Positions 17,774 to 26,460 of a DNA stretch of 64,000 bases are shown in pieces. This DNA comes from Streptomyces rubellomurinus (lineage in GTDB: Bacteria > Actinomycetota > Actinomycetes > Streptomycetales > Streptomycetaceae): positions 1 through 64,000 of the forward strand of contig NZ_JZKH01000003.1 of the NCBI RefSeq assembly GCF_000961885.1, given 5' to 3'. Position 1 is the first letter of the stretch; the number at the start of each line of letters is the position of its first letter. The notes below the pieces were generated by a model that worked only from the letters and a program-made list of their open reading frames with translations, made no database searches and was not told where the DNA came from. Both the position numbers and the translations under genes were made by a program.

Positions 17774-19037
17774 CCAGACCTCGCGCCGTCCCCTCGCCCG
17801 CAGAGTGGGGGCGCTGGCGGGTGTGCTGACCACCCTCCAGGTGTCGGCGCTGCTGACGGCGCAGCGCGTGTTCGCCGATCCCTCGCCGACCGCCACACCC
17901 ACCTGTCAGAAGGTCGACCTCCCGATTCCCGGCAGTGATGCCGGATGCGCGCCCAATGGAGCTGTCGTCATCCCCGGTGGCGGTGCCGTCGGCAGTGTGA
18001 CCGATCCGCTCGGGTCGTTGGCCAAGGGGTGTGCGCAGGCGGCGGCCTGGGTGGTGCGGAACCTGTCGGGGGCGATCGACGGGACGACGAAGGTGGACTT
18101 CACCAATGCGTCGTTCCTGCAGCAGTACGCGGTGGTGTTCGCCGTGTCGACGGTGATCACGCTGGTGCTGTGGCTGCTGGCGGTGACGAAGCGGGCGGTG
18201 CGCGGGGCGCCGTTGACGACGGCGTTCACGGAGGCGATCGGCTTCCTGTGGCTGACGGTGGTGGCCTCGGCGTTCACGCCGTTGATCCTGTACACCGTGG
18301 TGAGCGTGACGGACGGGCTGACCAAGGCGATCGCGGTGGGGACGAAGTCGGACACCGGGACGTACCTGGGCGGGTTCGCCGACACGTTGGAGAAGGGGGA
18401 CGTCGGCGGTGGGCCGCTGATCCTGGTGATGGTGTCGCTGGTGGCGGTGCTGGCCGCGGCGGTGCTGTGGATCGAGCTGCTGATCCGCGCGGCGATGCTG
18501 TACGTGGGCGCGCTGCTGGGGACGGCGGTGTACGCGGGGCTGGTGGACAAGCAGCTGTGGAAGCACGTGCGCCGGTGGGCGGGGATGATGGTGGCGGTCG
18601 ATCTGGCGAAGCCGATCATCGTGATCATCCTGGGCCTGGCGGGTGCCGTGGCCGGCGGGAGCGGGGCGGACGACACGTTCTCGCGGGTGCTGTCGGGGCT
18701 GGCGATCCTGTTCCTGTCGATCTTCGCGAGTGCCGCGGTGTACCGCTTCGTGCCGGGCTTCGGCGACGAGATGCTGAACATGCGCCGGGCCCGGGCGAGC
18801 GCGGTGCAGGCCGGTTCGGCGATGATCAACGGCACCGCGAACCTGATGAAGCAGGGCATCACCACCCACGGCGACCGCGGTCCGGTCGGCGGGGGTGGCG
18901 GCGGGGGCGCCGGCGGCGGGTCGGTCGCGCCGGGCATCGCCGCGCACGCCGGCCGGACGCCGGCCCCGCCGCAGCAGGCCGGGCCGCCGCAGACGCCGGT
19001 TCCGATCCGTGACAGCAATCCAGCGAAGGGAGGGTGA
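17763..19037 (+). CDS. polytopic membrane protein, VirB6/TrbL-like
   Basis: 424 aa. An N-terminal signal-like segment ends near VFADPSP (residue ~40), followed by an extracellular stretch with two Cys. Five or more helices follow: residues ~119-140, ~157-180, ~217-262, ~280-300 and ~310-335. The C-terminus is a Gly/Pro/Ala-rich cytoplasmic tail. The arrangement resembles VirB6/TrbL inner-membrane channel proteins. It overlaps the preceding VirB8-like gene and is seven bases from the next, so the run is an operon. Confidence 0.78.
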   Translation: MPVDQTSRRPLARRVGALAGVLTTLQVSALLTAQRVFADPSPTATPTCQKVDLPIPGSDAGCAPNGAVVIPGGGAVGSVTDPLGSLAKGCAQAAAWVVRNLSGAIDGTTKVDFTNASFLQQYAVVFAVSTVITLVLWLLAVTKRAVRGAPLTTAFTEAIGFLWLTVVASAFTPLILYTVVSVTDGLTKAIAVGTKSDTGTYLGGFADTLEKGDVGGGPLILVMVSLVAVLAAAVLWIELLIRAAMLYVGALLGTAVYAGLVDKQLWKHVRRWAGMMVAVDLAKPIIVIILGLAGAVAGGSGADDTFSRVLSGLAILFLSIFASAAVYRFVPGFGDEMLNMRRARASAVQAGSAMINGTANLMKQGITTHGDRGPVGGGGGGGAGGGSVAPGIAAHAGRTPAPPQQAGPPQTPVPIRDSNPAKGG

Positions 19038-19044
19038 CGGGTAA

Positions 19045-20634
19045 GTGAGCAGCGAACCGCTCGGCCAGTACGGCGCCCAGTACGCCCAGCCGTACGTGCA
19101 CCAGCGCCGCACCTACCTGATCGGCAAGGCCCGCCCGAACGCGCCGATCGGCCGGAACCGGGAGTCCGGCGAGATCGTGCTGATCATCTTCGGGGCGTTC
19201 CTCGGCATGCTCTGGGGTCTGCTGATGCCGGTCCTGCCGCTGCGGATCGCCGGTCTGGTCGGCCTTCCGCTGCTGGCGATCGCGGCGGTGTACGTGCCGT
19301 ACCGCAAGCGGACGTTCTACAAGTGGGCGGAGATCAACCGGACGTACCGGCGGACGGTCCGCAGCGGGCGGGCGGTGTGGCGGTCGGACGCGATGGACGC
19401 CGGCACCCGGCTGGACGGCCGGGAGGTGGAGGTCGGCCCGCCGCCGGGGGTGGGGCGGCTGCGCTGGCTGACCGCGCCGTTCGGGCCGGACGAGGTCGGG
19501 GTGCTGATGCACCTGGAGCGGCGGACGGTGACGGCGGCGATCGAGATCGAGGGCCCGGGCGTCGGGCTGCGCGACTCGGAGGACCAGGAGGCGCTGGTCG
19601 ACCGGTTCGGCACGCTGCTGAAGCACGTGGCCAACGGGGACGGCTTCGTGACCCGGCTGCAGATCCTGGCCCGGACGCTGCCGGCCGACCCGGACGCGCA
19701 CGCCAAGGACGTCGAGCGGCGGGGCGATCCGGACGCGCCGCGCTGGCTGCAGGACTCGTACGACCAGCTGCAGTCGATGGTGTCGACCTCCTCGGAGCAG
19801 CACCGGGCGTACCTGGTGGCCTGCATGCACTACACCCGTGACCTGGCGGCGGAGGCGCACGCGATGGGCCGCAGCGCCTACGACCAGCCCTCGGCCGGCC
19901 GGCGGGCCCGGGACGACGACGGGCTGGCGGCCGTGATGGCGCGCGAGCTGACCGACATCTGCGCCCGGCTGGCGGAGGCGGACATCCGGGTGCGCCAGCC
20001 GCTGGGCCAGGCCCGGCTGTCCTCGCTGCTGCACTCGATGTACGACCCGGACCACCCGATCGACCACATCCAGGCGATGTCCCGGCGCAACGCCTGGCCG
20101 GCCGAACTGGACGCGACGCACGCGCAGTTCCTGCGGGCGAAGACCCGGGAGTCGGCGACCCGGGAGCCGTGGTGCCACGCCACCGCGTGGATCAAGGAGT
20201 GGCCGCTGACCCCGGTGGGCGTCAACTTCCTGGCGCCGCTGCTGGTGCACACCCCGGACGTGATCCGGACGGTCGCGGTGACGATGGACCTGGAGCCCAC
20301 CGACGTCGCGATCGAGCGGATGCTGACCGAGAAGACCAACGACGAGGCCGAGGCGAGCCGCGCGGCCAAGATGAACCGGACGGTCGACCCGCGCGACCTG
20401 GCCCACACCGGCCGGGTGGACCAGCGCGGTGACGACCTGGCCTCCGGCGCGGCCGGGGTGAACCTGGTCGGCTACATCACGGTCTCCTCGCGCAATCCGG
20501 ACGCGCTGGCCCGCGACAAGCGGACCATCCGTGCCTCGGCCGGCAAGAGCTACCTCAAGCTGGAGTGGTGCGACCGCGAGCACCACCGGGCGTTCGTCAA
20601 CACCCTGCCGTTCGCCACCGGCATCCGCCGCTGA
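19045..20634 (+). CDS. SCO6880-family/PrgI-type membrane protein
   Basis: 529 aa. Two adjacent helices near the N-terminus (residues ~42-62 and ~68-88) are followed by a long soluble part with no Walker motifs. The layout matches the actinobacterial SCO6880 family, usually encoded just before a VirB4-like ATPase; it probably supplies the N-terminal portion of VirB4 and its membrane anchor. The GTG at 19045 lies after AAGGGAGGGTGACGG. It is separated from the ATPase gene by 59 bases. Confidence 0.78.
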   Translation: MSSEPLGQYGAQYAQPYVHQRRTYLIGKARPNAPIGRNRESGEIVLIIFGAFLGMLWGLLMPVLPLRIAGLVGLPLLAIAAVYVPYRKRTFYKWAEINRTYRRTVRSGRAVWRSDAMDAGTRLDGREVEVGPPPGVGRLRWLTAPFGPDEVGVLMHLERRTVTAAIEIEGPGVGLRDSEDQEALVDRFGTLLKHVANGDGFVTRLQILARTLPADPDAHAKDVERRGDPDAPRWLQDSYDQLQSMVSTSSEQHRAYLVACMHYTRDLAAEAHAMGRSAYDQPSAGRRARDDDGLAAVMARELTDICARLAEADIRVRQPLGQARLSSLLHSMYDPDHPIDHIQAMSRRNAWPAELDATHAQFLRAKTRESATREPWCHATAWIKEWPLTPVGVNFLAPLLVHTPDVIRTVAVTMDLEPTDVAIERMLTEKTNDEAEASRAAKMNRTVDPRDLAHTGRVDQRGDDLASGAAGVNLVGYITVSSRNPDALARDKRTIRASAGKSYLKLEWCDREHHRAFVNTLPFATGIRR

Positions 20635-20693
20635 GCACGCGCGCACCCGTCCCACCGCTGTCCGTCCACCGCTGACACCCCAGGAGGCCGCCC

Positions 20694-22043
20694 ATGGCAC
20701 TCGGCAACCTCACCGAGGCGTTCACCAGCCTGATGTTCGGCAAGGTGGAGACCACCCGGCTGCCGGTGCGCACCTCCACGGGGCAGGCGCAGGCGGTCTA
20801 CCTGCCCACCGCCGCACCGGGGTTGGGCGACTCCGGAGTGATCATCGGGCGCGAGGTGTACAGCGGCAAGGGCTACGTCTACGACCCGTTCCAGCTGTAC
20901 GGGCAGCAGCTGCCGGCCCCGCACTGGCTGGTGCTCGGCGAGTCCGGCAACGGCAAGTCGGCGCTGGAGAAGACGTACGTGCTGCGGCAGTTGAGGTTCC
21001 GCGACCGGCAGGTCGTGGTGCTGGACGCGCAGGGCGAGGACGGCGTCGGCGAGTGGAACCTGATCGCGAACGCGCTGGGCATAAAGTCGATCCGGCTGGA
21101 CCCGATGGCGGCCCGGGACGGCGGGGTGAAGCTCAACCCGCTGGACCCGGCGATCACCCAGACCGGGCAGCTGTCGCTGCTGCGCACCATCGTCGAGGTG
21201 GCGATGGGGCGCGGGCTGGAGGAGCGGGCCGGGTTCGCGCTGAAGGCCGCGCACGCGCACGTCGCGGCATCGGTGAAGGGCCGCCAGCCGGTGCTGGACG
21301 ACATCATCGACACCCTGCGCAATCCCGATCTGTCGTCGGTGGAGTCGCTGGGCGTGGCGGTGGAGGAGGTGCAGTCCTGGGGCCTGGACGTGGCGCTGGT
21401 GCTGGACCGGCTGGTCGACGGTGACCTGCGCGGCATGTTCGACGGGTCGACCACCGAGGGCATCGACCTGGACGCGCCGCTGATCGTCTTCGACCTCTCG
21501 CACATCGACCGCAACTCGATCGCGATGCCGATCCTGATGGCGATCGTCGGGGTGTGGCTGGAGCACACCTGGATCCGGCCGGACCGGAAGAAGCGCATCT
21601 TCCTGGTCGAGGAGGCCTGGCACATCATCAACAGCCCGTTCGTGGCCCAGCTGTTCCAGCGGCTGCTGAAGTTCGGCCGGCGGCTGGGGCTCTCGTTCGT
21701 GGCGGTGGTGCACCACCTGTCGGACGTGGTGGACGGCGCGGCGGCCAAGGAGGCGTCGGCGATCCTGAAGATGGCCTCCACCCGGACGATCTACATGCAG
21801 AAGGCCGAGGAGGCGCGGGCCACCGGCCGGGTGCTGGGTCTGCCGCGCTGGGCGGTGGAGATCATCCCGACGCTGTCGCCGGGCATCGCGGTGTGGGACG
21901 TCAACGGCAACGTGCAGGTGGTGAAGCACATCATCACCGAGGCGGAGCGACCGCTGGTGTACACCGACCGCGCGATGACCGAGGACGCGGTGGCCGAACG
22001 GGTGCGTGCGGAGCGGCAGTTGGCCGCCGAGCCGGGGGTCTGA
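20694..22043 (+). CDS. VirB4-like conjugation/secretion ATPase
   Basis: 449 aa AAA-type ATPase. Walker A GESGNGKS is at residues ~82-89 and Walker B IFLVEEAWH near residue 300. A sensor-like region (FVAVVHHLSDVVD) and an arginine-rich motif (STRTIYMQKAEEARAT) follow. It matches the C-terminal motor half of VirB4/TraC proteins, with the N-terminal half apparently supplied by the preceding gene. Ends the cluster; no relaxase or VirD4-type coupling protein accompanies it in the window. S. coelicolor has a comparable locus (cmdABCDEF) affecting differentiation and antibiotic production. Confidence 0.88.
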   Translation: MALGNLTEAFTSLMFGKVETTRLPVRTSTGQAQAVYLPTAAPGLGDSGVIIGREVYSGKGYVYDPFQLYGQQLPAPHWLVLGESGNGKSALEKTYVLRQLRFRDRQVVVLDAQGEDGVGEWNLIANALGIKSIRLDPMAARDGGVKLNPLDPAITQTGQLSLLRTIVEVAMGRGLEERAGFALKAAHAHVAASVKGRQPVLDDIIDTLRNPDLSSVESLGVAVEEVQSWGLDVALVLDRLVDGDLRGMFDGSTTEGIDLDAPLIVFDLSHIDRNSIAMPILMAIVGVWLEHTWIRPDRKKRIFLVEEAWHIINSPFVAQLFQRLLKFGRRLGLSFVAVVHHLSDVVDGAAAKEASAILKMASTRTIYMQKAEEARATGRVLGLPRWAVEIIPTLSPGIAVWDVNGNVQVVKHIITEAERPLVYTDRAMTEDAVAERVRAERQLAAEPGV

Positions 22044-22145
22044 GGCCGGCCCGCAGACGGCGTGCGGGCGGCTCGCACACGGCTCTCGCACCGGCCGGAC
22101 GGCGATGGTTCGTCAGTAGGTAATCCTCTTGTTACGTCCGACCCC

Positions 22146-22174
22146 CTGACAGCTACGCGCGTTGACCCTAGGCT
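22146..22174 (+). promoter_or_regulatory. predicted vegetative promoter of the 5'-nucleotidase gene
   Basis: -35 CTGACA (22146-22151, 5/6 to TTGACA), 17-base spacer, -10 TAGGCT (22169-22174). Transcription would start near 22181. Confidence 0.65.
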
Positions 22175-22180
22175 GCACGG

Positions 22181-22209
22181 GCGGAACACCTGCTTTTCCC
22201 GTGTTCCGC
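22181..22209 (+). promoter_or_regulatory. 5' UTR stem-loop at the predicted transcript start
   Basis: GCGGAACAC (22181-22189) pairs perfectly with GTGTTCCGC (22201-22209) around an 11-base loop. It begins about seven bases after the predicted -10, so the mRNA would start with this hairpin, a layout known to protect 5' ends from decay. Confidence 0.55.
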
Positions 22210-22270
22210 TCCGCCCGAACGTCCGGTCCTGGTCCACAGCCGGCGCTCCCCCAAGGTGCAGAGGACCCTC

Positions 22271-24070
22271 ATGCTCACCGTCAGATCCCGACGTGCGGCG
22301 CTCGCCGTCGTCGCCGCCGCAGGTCTGTTCGGCACGGTGGCCGTGCCGACGGCCGCGCAGGCCGCCGACGCCAACGCGAAGCGTCACAAGACCGTCAACC
22401 TCCAGCTGCTGGCGATCAACGACTTCCACGGGAACCTGGAGCCCCCGGCCGGCTCGTCCGGCACGGTCAAGGAGATCGACCCGGCCACCGGCCAGGTCGT
22501 CTCGACGCCGGCCGGCGGCATCGAGTACCTGGCCACCGAACTGCGCCAGGCCCGGATCCCGGCCGACGACTCGATCACCGTCGCGGCCGGTGACATCGTC
22601 GGTGCCAGCCCGCTGACCTCGGCGCTGTTCCACGACGAACCGACCATCGAGGCGATGGACAAGCTCGGCCTGGACGTCACCTCGGTGGGCAACCACGAGT
22701 TCGACGAGGGCGCGGCGGAGCTGCTGCGGATGCAGGAGGGCGGCTGCCACCCGACCGACGGCTGTTACGAGCCCGGCCGTACGTTCAAGGGCGCCAACTT
22801 CAACTACCTGTCGGCGAACGTCACCGACGAGAAGACCGGCAAGACGCTGCTGCCCCCGTACTGGGTGACCAAGTCGCAGGGCGTGAAGATCGGCTTCATC
22901 GGCGTCACCCTGGAGGGCACGCCGAACATCGTGACCGCCGAGGGCGTCAAGGGCCTGAAGTTCGCCAACGAGGTCACCACGATCAACAAGTACGCCGCGG
23001 AGCTGAAGTCCAAGGGCGTCAACTCGATCGTCGCGCTGATCCACGAGGGCGGCTACCCGGCCAGCAACGTCTACAACTACGACTGCGGCGCGGCCGGCCA
23101 GGGCATCTCCGGCCCGATCGTCGACATCGCGAAGAAGATCGACCCGGCGGTCGGCGCCATCGTCACCGGCCACACCCACAACGCGTACGCGTGCAGCATC
23201 CCGGACCCGAACGGCGTGCCGCGCTCGGTGACCAGCGCCGCGTCCTTCGGCCGGCTGTTCACCGAGATCGACATGAAGCTGGACAAGACCACCGGCGAGA
23301 TCGTGCGTCCCTCGGTCAAGGCCGAGAACCACGTGGTGCGCCGTACGGTCGAGAAGGCGCCGGACATGACCGAGCTGGTCCAGCACTACCAGAAGCTGGC
23401 CGCTCCGATTGCCAACCGCCCGGTGGGCTACATCGGCTCGGACATCAACGGCCGTGGCAGCAGCGACCTGGAGAAGCCGCTCGGTGACGTGATCGCCGAC
23501 GCGCAGCTGGAAGGGCTCTCCCCGGCCGGCAAGGGCGGGGCGCAGGTCGCCTTCATGAACCCGGGCGGGATCCGCTCCGACCTGGTCTACAAGGCCTCGG
23601 GCAGCGAGGGCGACGGCGTGGTGACCTACGGCGAGGCGTTCACCGTCCAGCCGTTCACCAACATGATGCAGGTCAAGACGCTCACCGGCGCCCAGCTGGT
23701 CCAGCTGCTCCAGCAGCAGGTGAGCGGCCCCAACGACGCGGCGCCGAAGATCCTCCAGAACTCCGCGAACCTGCACTACACCCTGGACATGCGCAAGACC
23801 GGCGCGGACCGGGTGGTCGCCGATTCGATCCGGCTGAACGGCGCGCCGATCGACCCGGCCGGCAAGTACCGCGTCGCGGCCAACGAGTTCCTGGCCGGCG
23901 GCGGCGACGGCTTCCCGGCCTTCGCGGCCGGCACCGACAAGCTCGTCGGCGCCTCCGACCTGGACGTCTTCACGGCCTACCTGAGCGCCCACAGCTCGGC
24001 GGCCGCGCCGCTGAAGGCTCCGGCGCAGGACCGGATCAAGGTCCTCGGCCCGGGCAGCGACATCGACTGA
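22271..24070 (+). CDS. secreted 5'-nucleotidase (UshA/CpdB-type metallophosphatase)
   Basis: Exported two-domain phosphoesterase that releases phosphate from nucleotides. 599 aa. Signal peptide cleaved near AQA-AD (residue ~31). Metallophosphatase domain with NDFHGNL (residue ~50), GNHEFDE (~140) and GHTHNAY (~300) metal ligands. The C-terminal 5'-nucleotidase domain has NPGGIRSDL, TYGEAFTVQPF and AGGGDGFP. The ATG at 22271 follows AGAGGA; a GTG at 22256 is less likely. The S. coelicolor counterpart is a phosphate-starvation gene, which suits the nearby pst system, but no convincing PHO box was found here. Confidence 0.94.
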   Translation: MLTVRSRRAALAVVAAAGLFGTVAVPTAAQAADANAKRHKTVNLQLLAINDFHGNLEPPAGSSGTVKEIDPATGQVVSTPAGGIEYLATELRQARIPADDSITVAAGDIVGASPLTSALFHDEPTIEAMDKLGLDVTSVGNHEFDEGAAELLRMQEGGCHPTDGCYEPGRTFKGANFNYLSANVTDEKTGKTLLPPYWVTKSQGVKIGFIGVTLEGTPNIVTAEGVKGLKFANEVTTINKYAAELKSKGVNSIVALIHEGGYPASNVYNYDCGAAGQGISGPIVDIAKKIDPAVGAIVTGHTHNAYACSIPDPNGVPRSVTSAASFGRLFTEIDMKLDKTTGEIVRPSVKAENHVVRRTVEKAPDMTELVQHYQKLAAPIANRPVGYIGSDINGRGSSDLEKPLGDVIADAQLEGLSPAGKGGAQVAFMNPGGIRSDLVYKASGSEGDGVVTYGEAFTVQPFTNMMQVKTLTGAQLVQLLQQQVSGPNDAAPKILQNSANLHYTLDMRKTGADRVVADSIRLNGAPIDPAGKYRVAANEFLAGGGDGFPAFAAGTDKLVGASDLDVFTAYLSAHSSAAAPLKAPAQDRIKVLGPGSDID

Positions 24071-24086
24071 CCGTGAGCCGGACATG

Positions 24087-24125
24087 AGGACGGGCGGGGC
24101 GCTGTCGGGGCGCCCCGCCCGTCCT
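24087..24125. terminator. bidirectional terminator, nucleotidase / histidine kinase
   Basis: 15-base perfect arms AGGACGGGCGGGGCG (24087-24101) and complement (24111-24125), loop 9, then GCTTTCCC. It lies between convergent genes. Confidence 0.9.
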
Positions 24126-24136
24126 GCTTTCCCGGG

Positions 24137-25612
24137 CTATTCGGGGGCCGGCCCGCCGGGCAGCCGGAGGGTGGCCAGCGCGCCCGGGCCGCCGTCCTCG
24201 GCCGGGCCCAGGGTGACCTCGCCGCCCGCCTCCCTGACGCTCTGCGCCACGATCGACAACCCGAGGCCGGAGCCCGGCAGTTGGCGCGAGGAGGGGGAGC
24301 GCCAGAACCGGTCGAAGACGTACTGGAGCTCGTCCGGCGGGATGCCGGGGCCGTGGTCCCGGACGGTCAGCACGCCCTGCTGGAGCCGGATGTCGATGGT
24401 GCCGCCGGGCGGGCTGTACTTGACCGCGTTGTCGAGCAGGTTGATGACGGCCCGCTCCAGCGACGCGGCGTCGCCGTGCACGTACCAGGGCTCGGCGACA
24501 GTGTCGAAGGTCAGCCCGGGCCCGCGCAGCTTGGCCCGCTCGACGGCCCGGCCGACGATCTCGTGCAGGGCGACGACGGCGAGGTTGCGCACCGGCTTGG
24601 GGGAGTCGGGGCGGGAGAGCTGGAGCAGGTCGCCGATCAGGACGGTGAGTTCCTGCATCTGGGCCTTCATGTTGCCGAGCAGCTTGGTCTTGGTGGCGGC
24701 CGGTAGCGGGCGGCCGGTGTCGTTGCTGCGGATCAGCAGGTCGACGTTGGTGCGCAGCGAGGTGAGCGGGGTGCGCAGCTCGTGCCCGGCGTCGGCGATC
24801 AGCCGGGTCTGCCGGTCGCGGGAGTTGGCGAGGGCGGTGCTCATGGAGTTGAAGGAGGTGGAGAGCCGGGCGATCTCGTCGTCCCCGTGGACGGGGATGG
24901 TGGTGCCGACCTCCTCGGTGCGGGCGATGTGCTCGACGGCGTCGGTGAGTCGGTCGACCGGCTTGAGGGCCGAGTGGGCCACCAGGCGCCCGGCGACGGC
25001 GGCGAGCAGGATGCCGCCGAGGGAGACGGCGCCGAGGAGGATGGCGAGGCCCTGGAGGGACTCCTCGACGGGCTGGGTGGGGGTGGCGACCATGACGACG
25101 GTGGGCACCGAGAACTTGTGGCTGGAGGTCAACCGGACGATCGCGGGGGAGCCGTTGGTGTACTTCCCCTCCCGGATGACCGACTGTCCGGGCGGGAGCC
25201 GGAGGGCGGCGGTGTCCTCGGGCTTGGTCACGATCGCCTTGGTCGCTCCCGGGGGCAGGCAGACTCCCGCCTGCGAGAGGAACTGGGTGTCGCGGGGCAC
25301 GGCACCGCTGATCTCCGGCATGGCGCCGCCGCGCTGGTGTTCCAGCGCGTCCTCCGGAGTGGGGTAGCAGATCAGCTTGCCGGGCAGGGCCGGAGGCGCG
25401 CCCGCCAGATCCGACTTCACCTGGTCGTACAGCTGCTTGTGCACGATGAACCAGCACGCGAGCGCCGACATCGCGATGGCGACCGCCACCGCGGCCGCGC
25501 TCAGGAAGGTGAGGCGGCTGCGCAGCGATTGGGACCGGAACCAGCGGGCGAGCCGCCGACGGCGCTTGGCGGTGCGCGGCGGGGCCAGCGGCGGGGGCGG
25601 AACCGTACTCAC
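24137..25612 (-). CDS. two-component sensor histidine kinase
   Basis: 491 aa membrane kinase, MprB-like. TM1 lies near residues 30-55 (LTFLSAAAVAVAIAMSALAC). An extracytoplasmic sensor domain of about 120 residues contains two Cys. TM2 is near 180-205, followed by HAMP. The DHp domain holds phospho-His in DAGHELRTPL, and the HATPase has NLLDNAVKYS (N-box), DHGPGIP (G1) and GSGLGLSIV (G2). The GTG start overlaps the response-regulator stop (GTGA), so translation is coupled. Adjacent to a trypsin-like protease gene, as with mycobacterial mprAB-pepD. Confidence 0.95.
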   Translation of the reverse strand: MSTVPPPPLAPPRTAKRRRRLARWFRSQSLRSRLTFLSAAAVAVAIAMSALACWFIVHKQLYDQVKSDLAGAPPALPGKLICYPTPEDALEHQRGGAMPEISGAVPRDTQFLSQAGVCLPPGATKAIVTKPEDTAALRLPPGQSVIREGKYTNGSPAIVRLTSSHKFSVPTVVMVATPTQPVEESLQGLAILLGAVSLGGILLAAVAGRLVAHSALKPVDRLTDAVEHIARTEEVGTTIPVHGDDEIARLSTSFNSMSTALANSRDRQTRLIADAGHELRTPLTSLRTNVDLLIRSNDTGRPLPAATKTKLLGNMKAQMQELTVLIGDLLQLSRPDSPKPVRNLAVVALHEIVGRAVERAKLRGPGLTFDTVAEPWYVHGDAASLERAVINLLDNAVKYSPPGGTIDIRLQQGVLTVRDHGPGIPPDELQYVFDRFWRSPSSRQLPGSGLGLSIVAQSVREAGGEVTLGPAEDGGPGALATLRLPGGPAPE

Positions 25613-26382
25613 GCGTTCGCGCCGGCCGCCGGGCGCAGGGCGTAGCCGACGCCACGGACGGTCTGGATGAGGCGGGGCAGGCCGCCCTGCTCGGTCTTGC
25701 GGCGCAGGTACATCACGTACACGTCCAGGGAGTTGGAGGACGGCTCGAAGTCGAAGCCCCAGACCGCCTTGAGGATCTGCTCGCGGGTGAGGACCTGGCG
25801 CGGGTGGGAGAGGAACATCTCGAGCAGCATGAACTCGGTGCGGGTGAGTTCGACCGGCTTGCCGGCCCGCTCGACCTCGCGGGTGGCGGTGTTCATCCGC
25901 AGGTCGGCGAAGGAGAGCACCTCGCTGTCGTCCGCGGCGGCGGCGCGGGCGGCGGCGGCCTCGACGGCGAGGGCGTTGCGGCGCAGCAGGGCGCGGACGC
26001 GGGCGAGCAGCTCGTCGAGTTCGAAGGGCTTGGCGAGGTAGTCGTCGGCGCCGACGTCGAGGCCGGTGACGCGGTCGCCGACGGCGTCGCGGGCGGTGAG
26101 CATCAGGACGGGGACGGTGTCGCCGCGCGAGCGCATCCGGCGGACGGCGGTGAGGCCGTCCATCCGGGGCATCATGATGTCCAGCAGAACGAGGTCGGGC
26201 TTGTCGCGTTCGACGGACTCCAGGGCCTCGTAGCCGTCGGTGGCGGTGGCGACCTCGTAGCCCTCGAAGGCGAGGCTGCTCTCCAGGGCGTCCCGGAGGG
26301 CGGGTTCGTCGTCGACCACGAGGAGCCGGGCGGCGGGCTGGCCGGGCTCGGCGGGGGTGCGGTCGTCGGCGGACGCGGTCAT
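25609..26382 (-). CDS. OmpR/PhoB-family response regulator
   Basis: 257 aa partner of the kinase encoded immediately downstream. Receiver domain with acidic pair VVDDE, phospho-Asp in LVLLDIMMPRMDG, Thr in LMLTARD and Lys in YLAKPFELDEL. The C-terminal winged helix contains RTEFMLLEMFLSHPRQVLTREQIL and YVMYLRRK. Likely controls the neighbouring envelope protease gene, by analogy with MprA; the target sites are not evident. Confidence 0.95.
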   Translation of the reverse strand: MTASADDRTPAEPGQPAARLLVVDDEPALRDALESSLAFEGYEVATATDGYEALESVERDKPDLVLLDIMMPRMDGLTAVRRMRSRGDTVPVLMLTARDAVGDRVTGLDVGADDYLAKPFELDELLARVRALLRRNALAVEAAAARAAAADDSEVLSFADLRMNTATREVERAGKPVELTRTEFMLLEMFLSHPRQVLTREQILKAVWGFDFEPSSNSLDVYVMYLRRKTEQGGLPRLIQTVRGVGYALRPAAGANA

Positions 26383-26460
26383 GGGCGGCTGCCCTTTCTG
26401 CTGGGGTGGAGGGCCTGCTGGGAGCCATTGTCCGTCGTGCGGACGGGTGGCGGTGGTGGG

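Noticed and set aside
22044..22145. A PHO box before the nucleotidase gene
   Set aside because: GTTCGTCAGTA and following 11-mers share too few core bases with GTTCACC to be called.
21791..24085. A 764-codon minus-strand frame opposite the nucleotidase gene
   Set aside because: Composition typical of a codon-bias shadow; the plus-strand protein has full metallophosphatase motifs.
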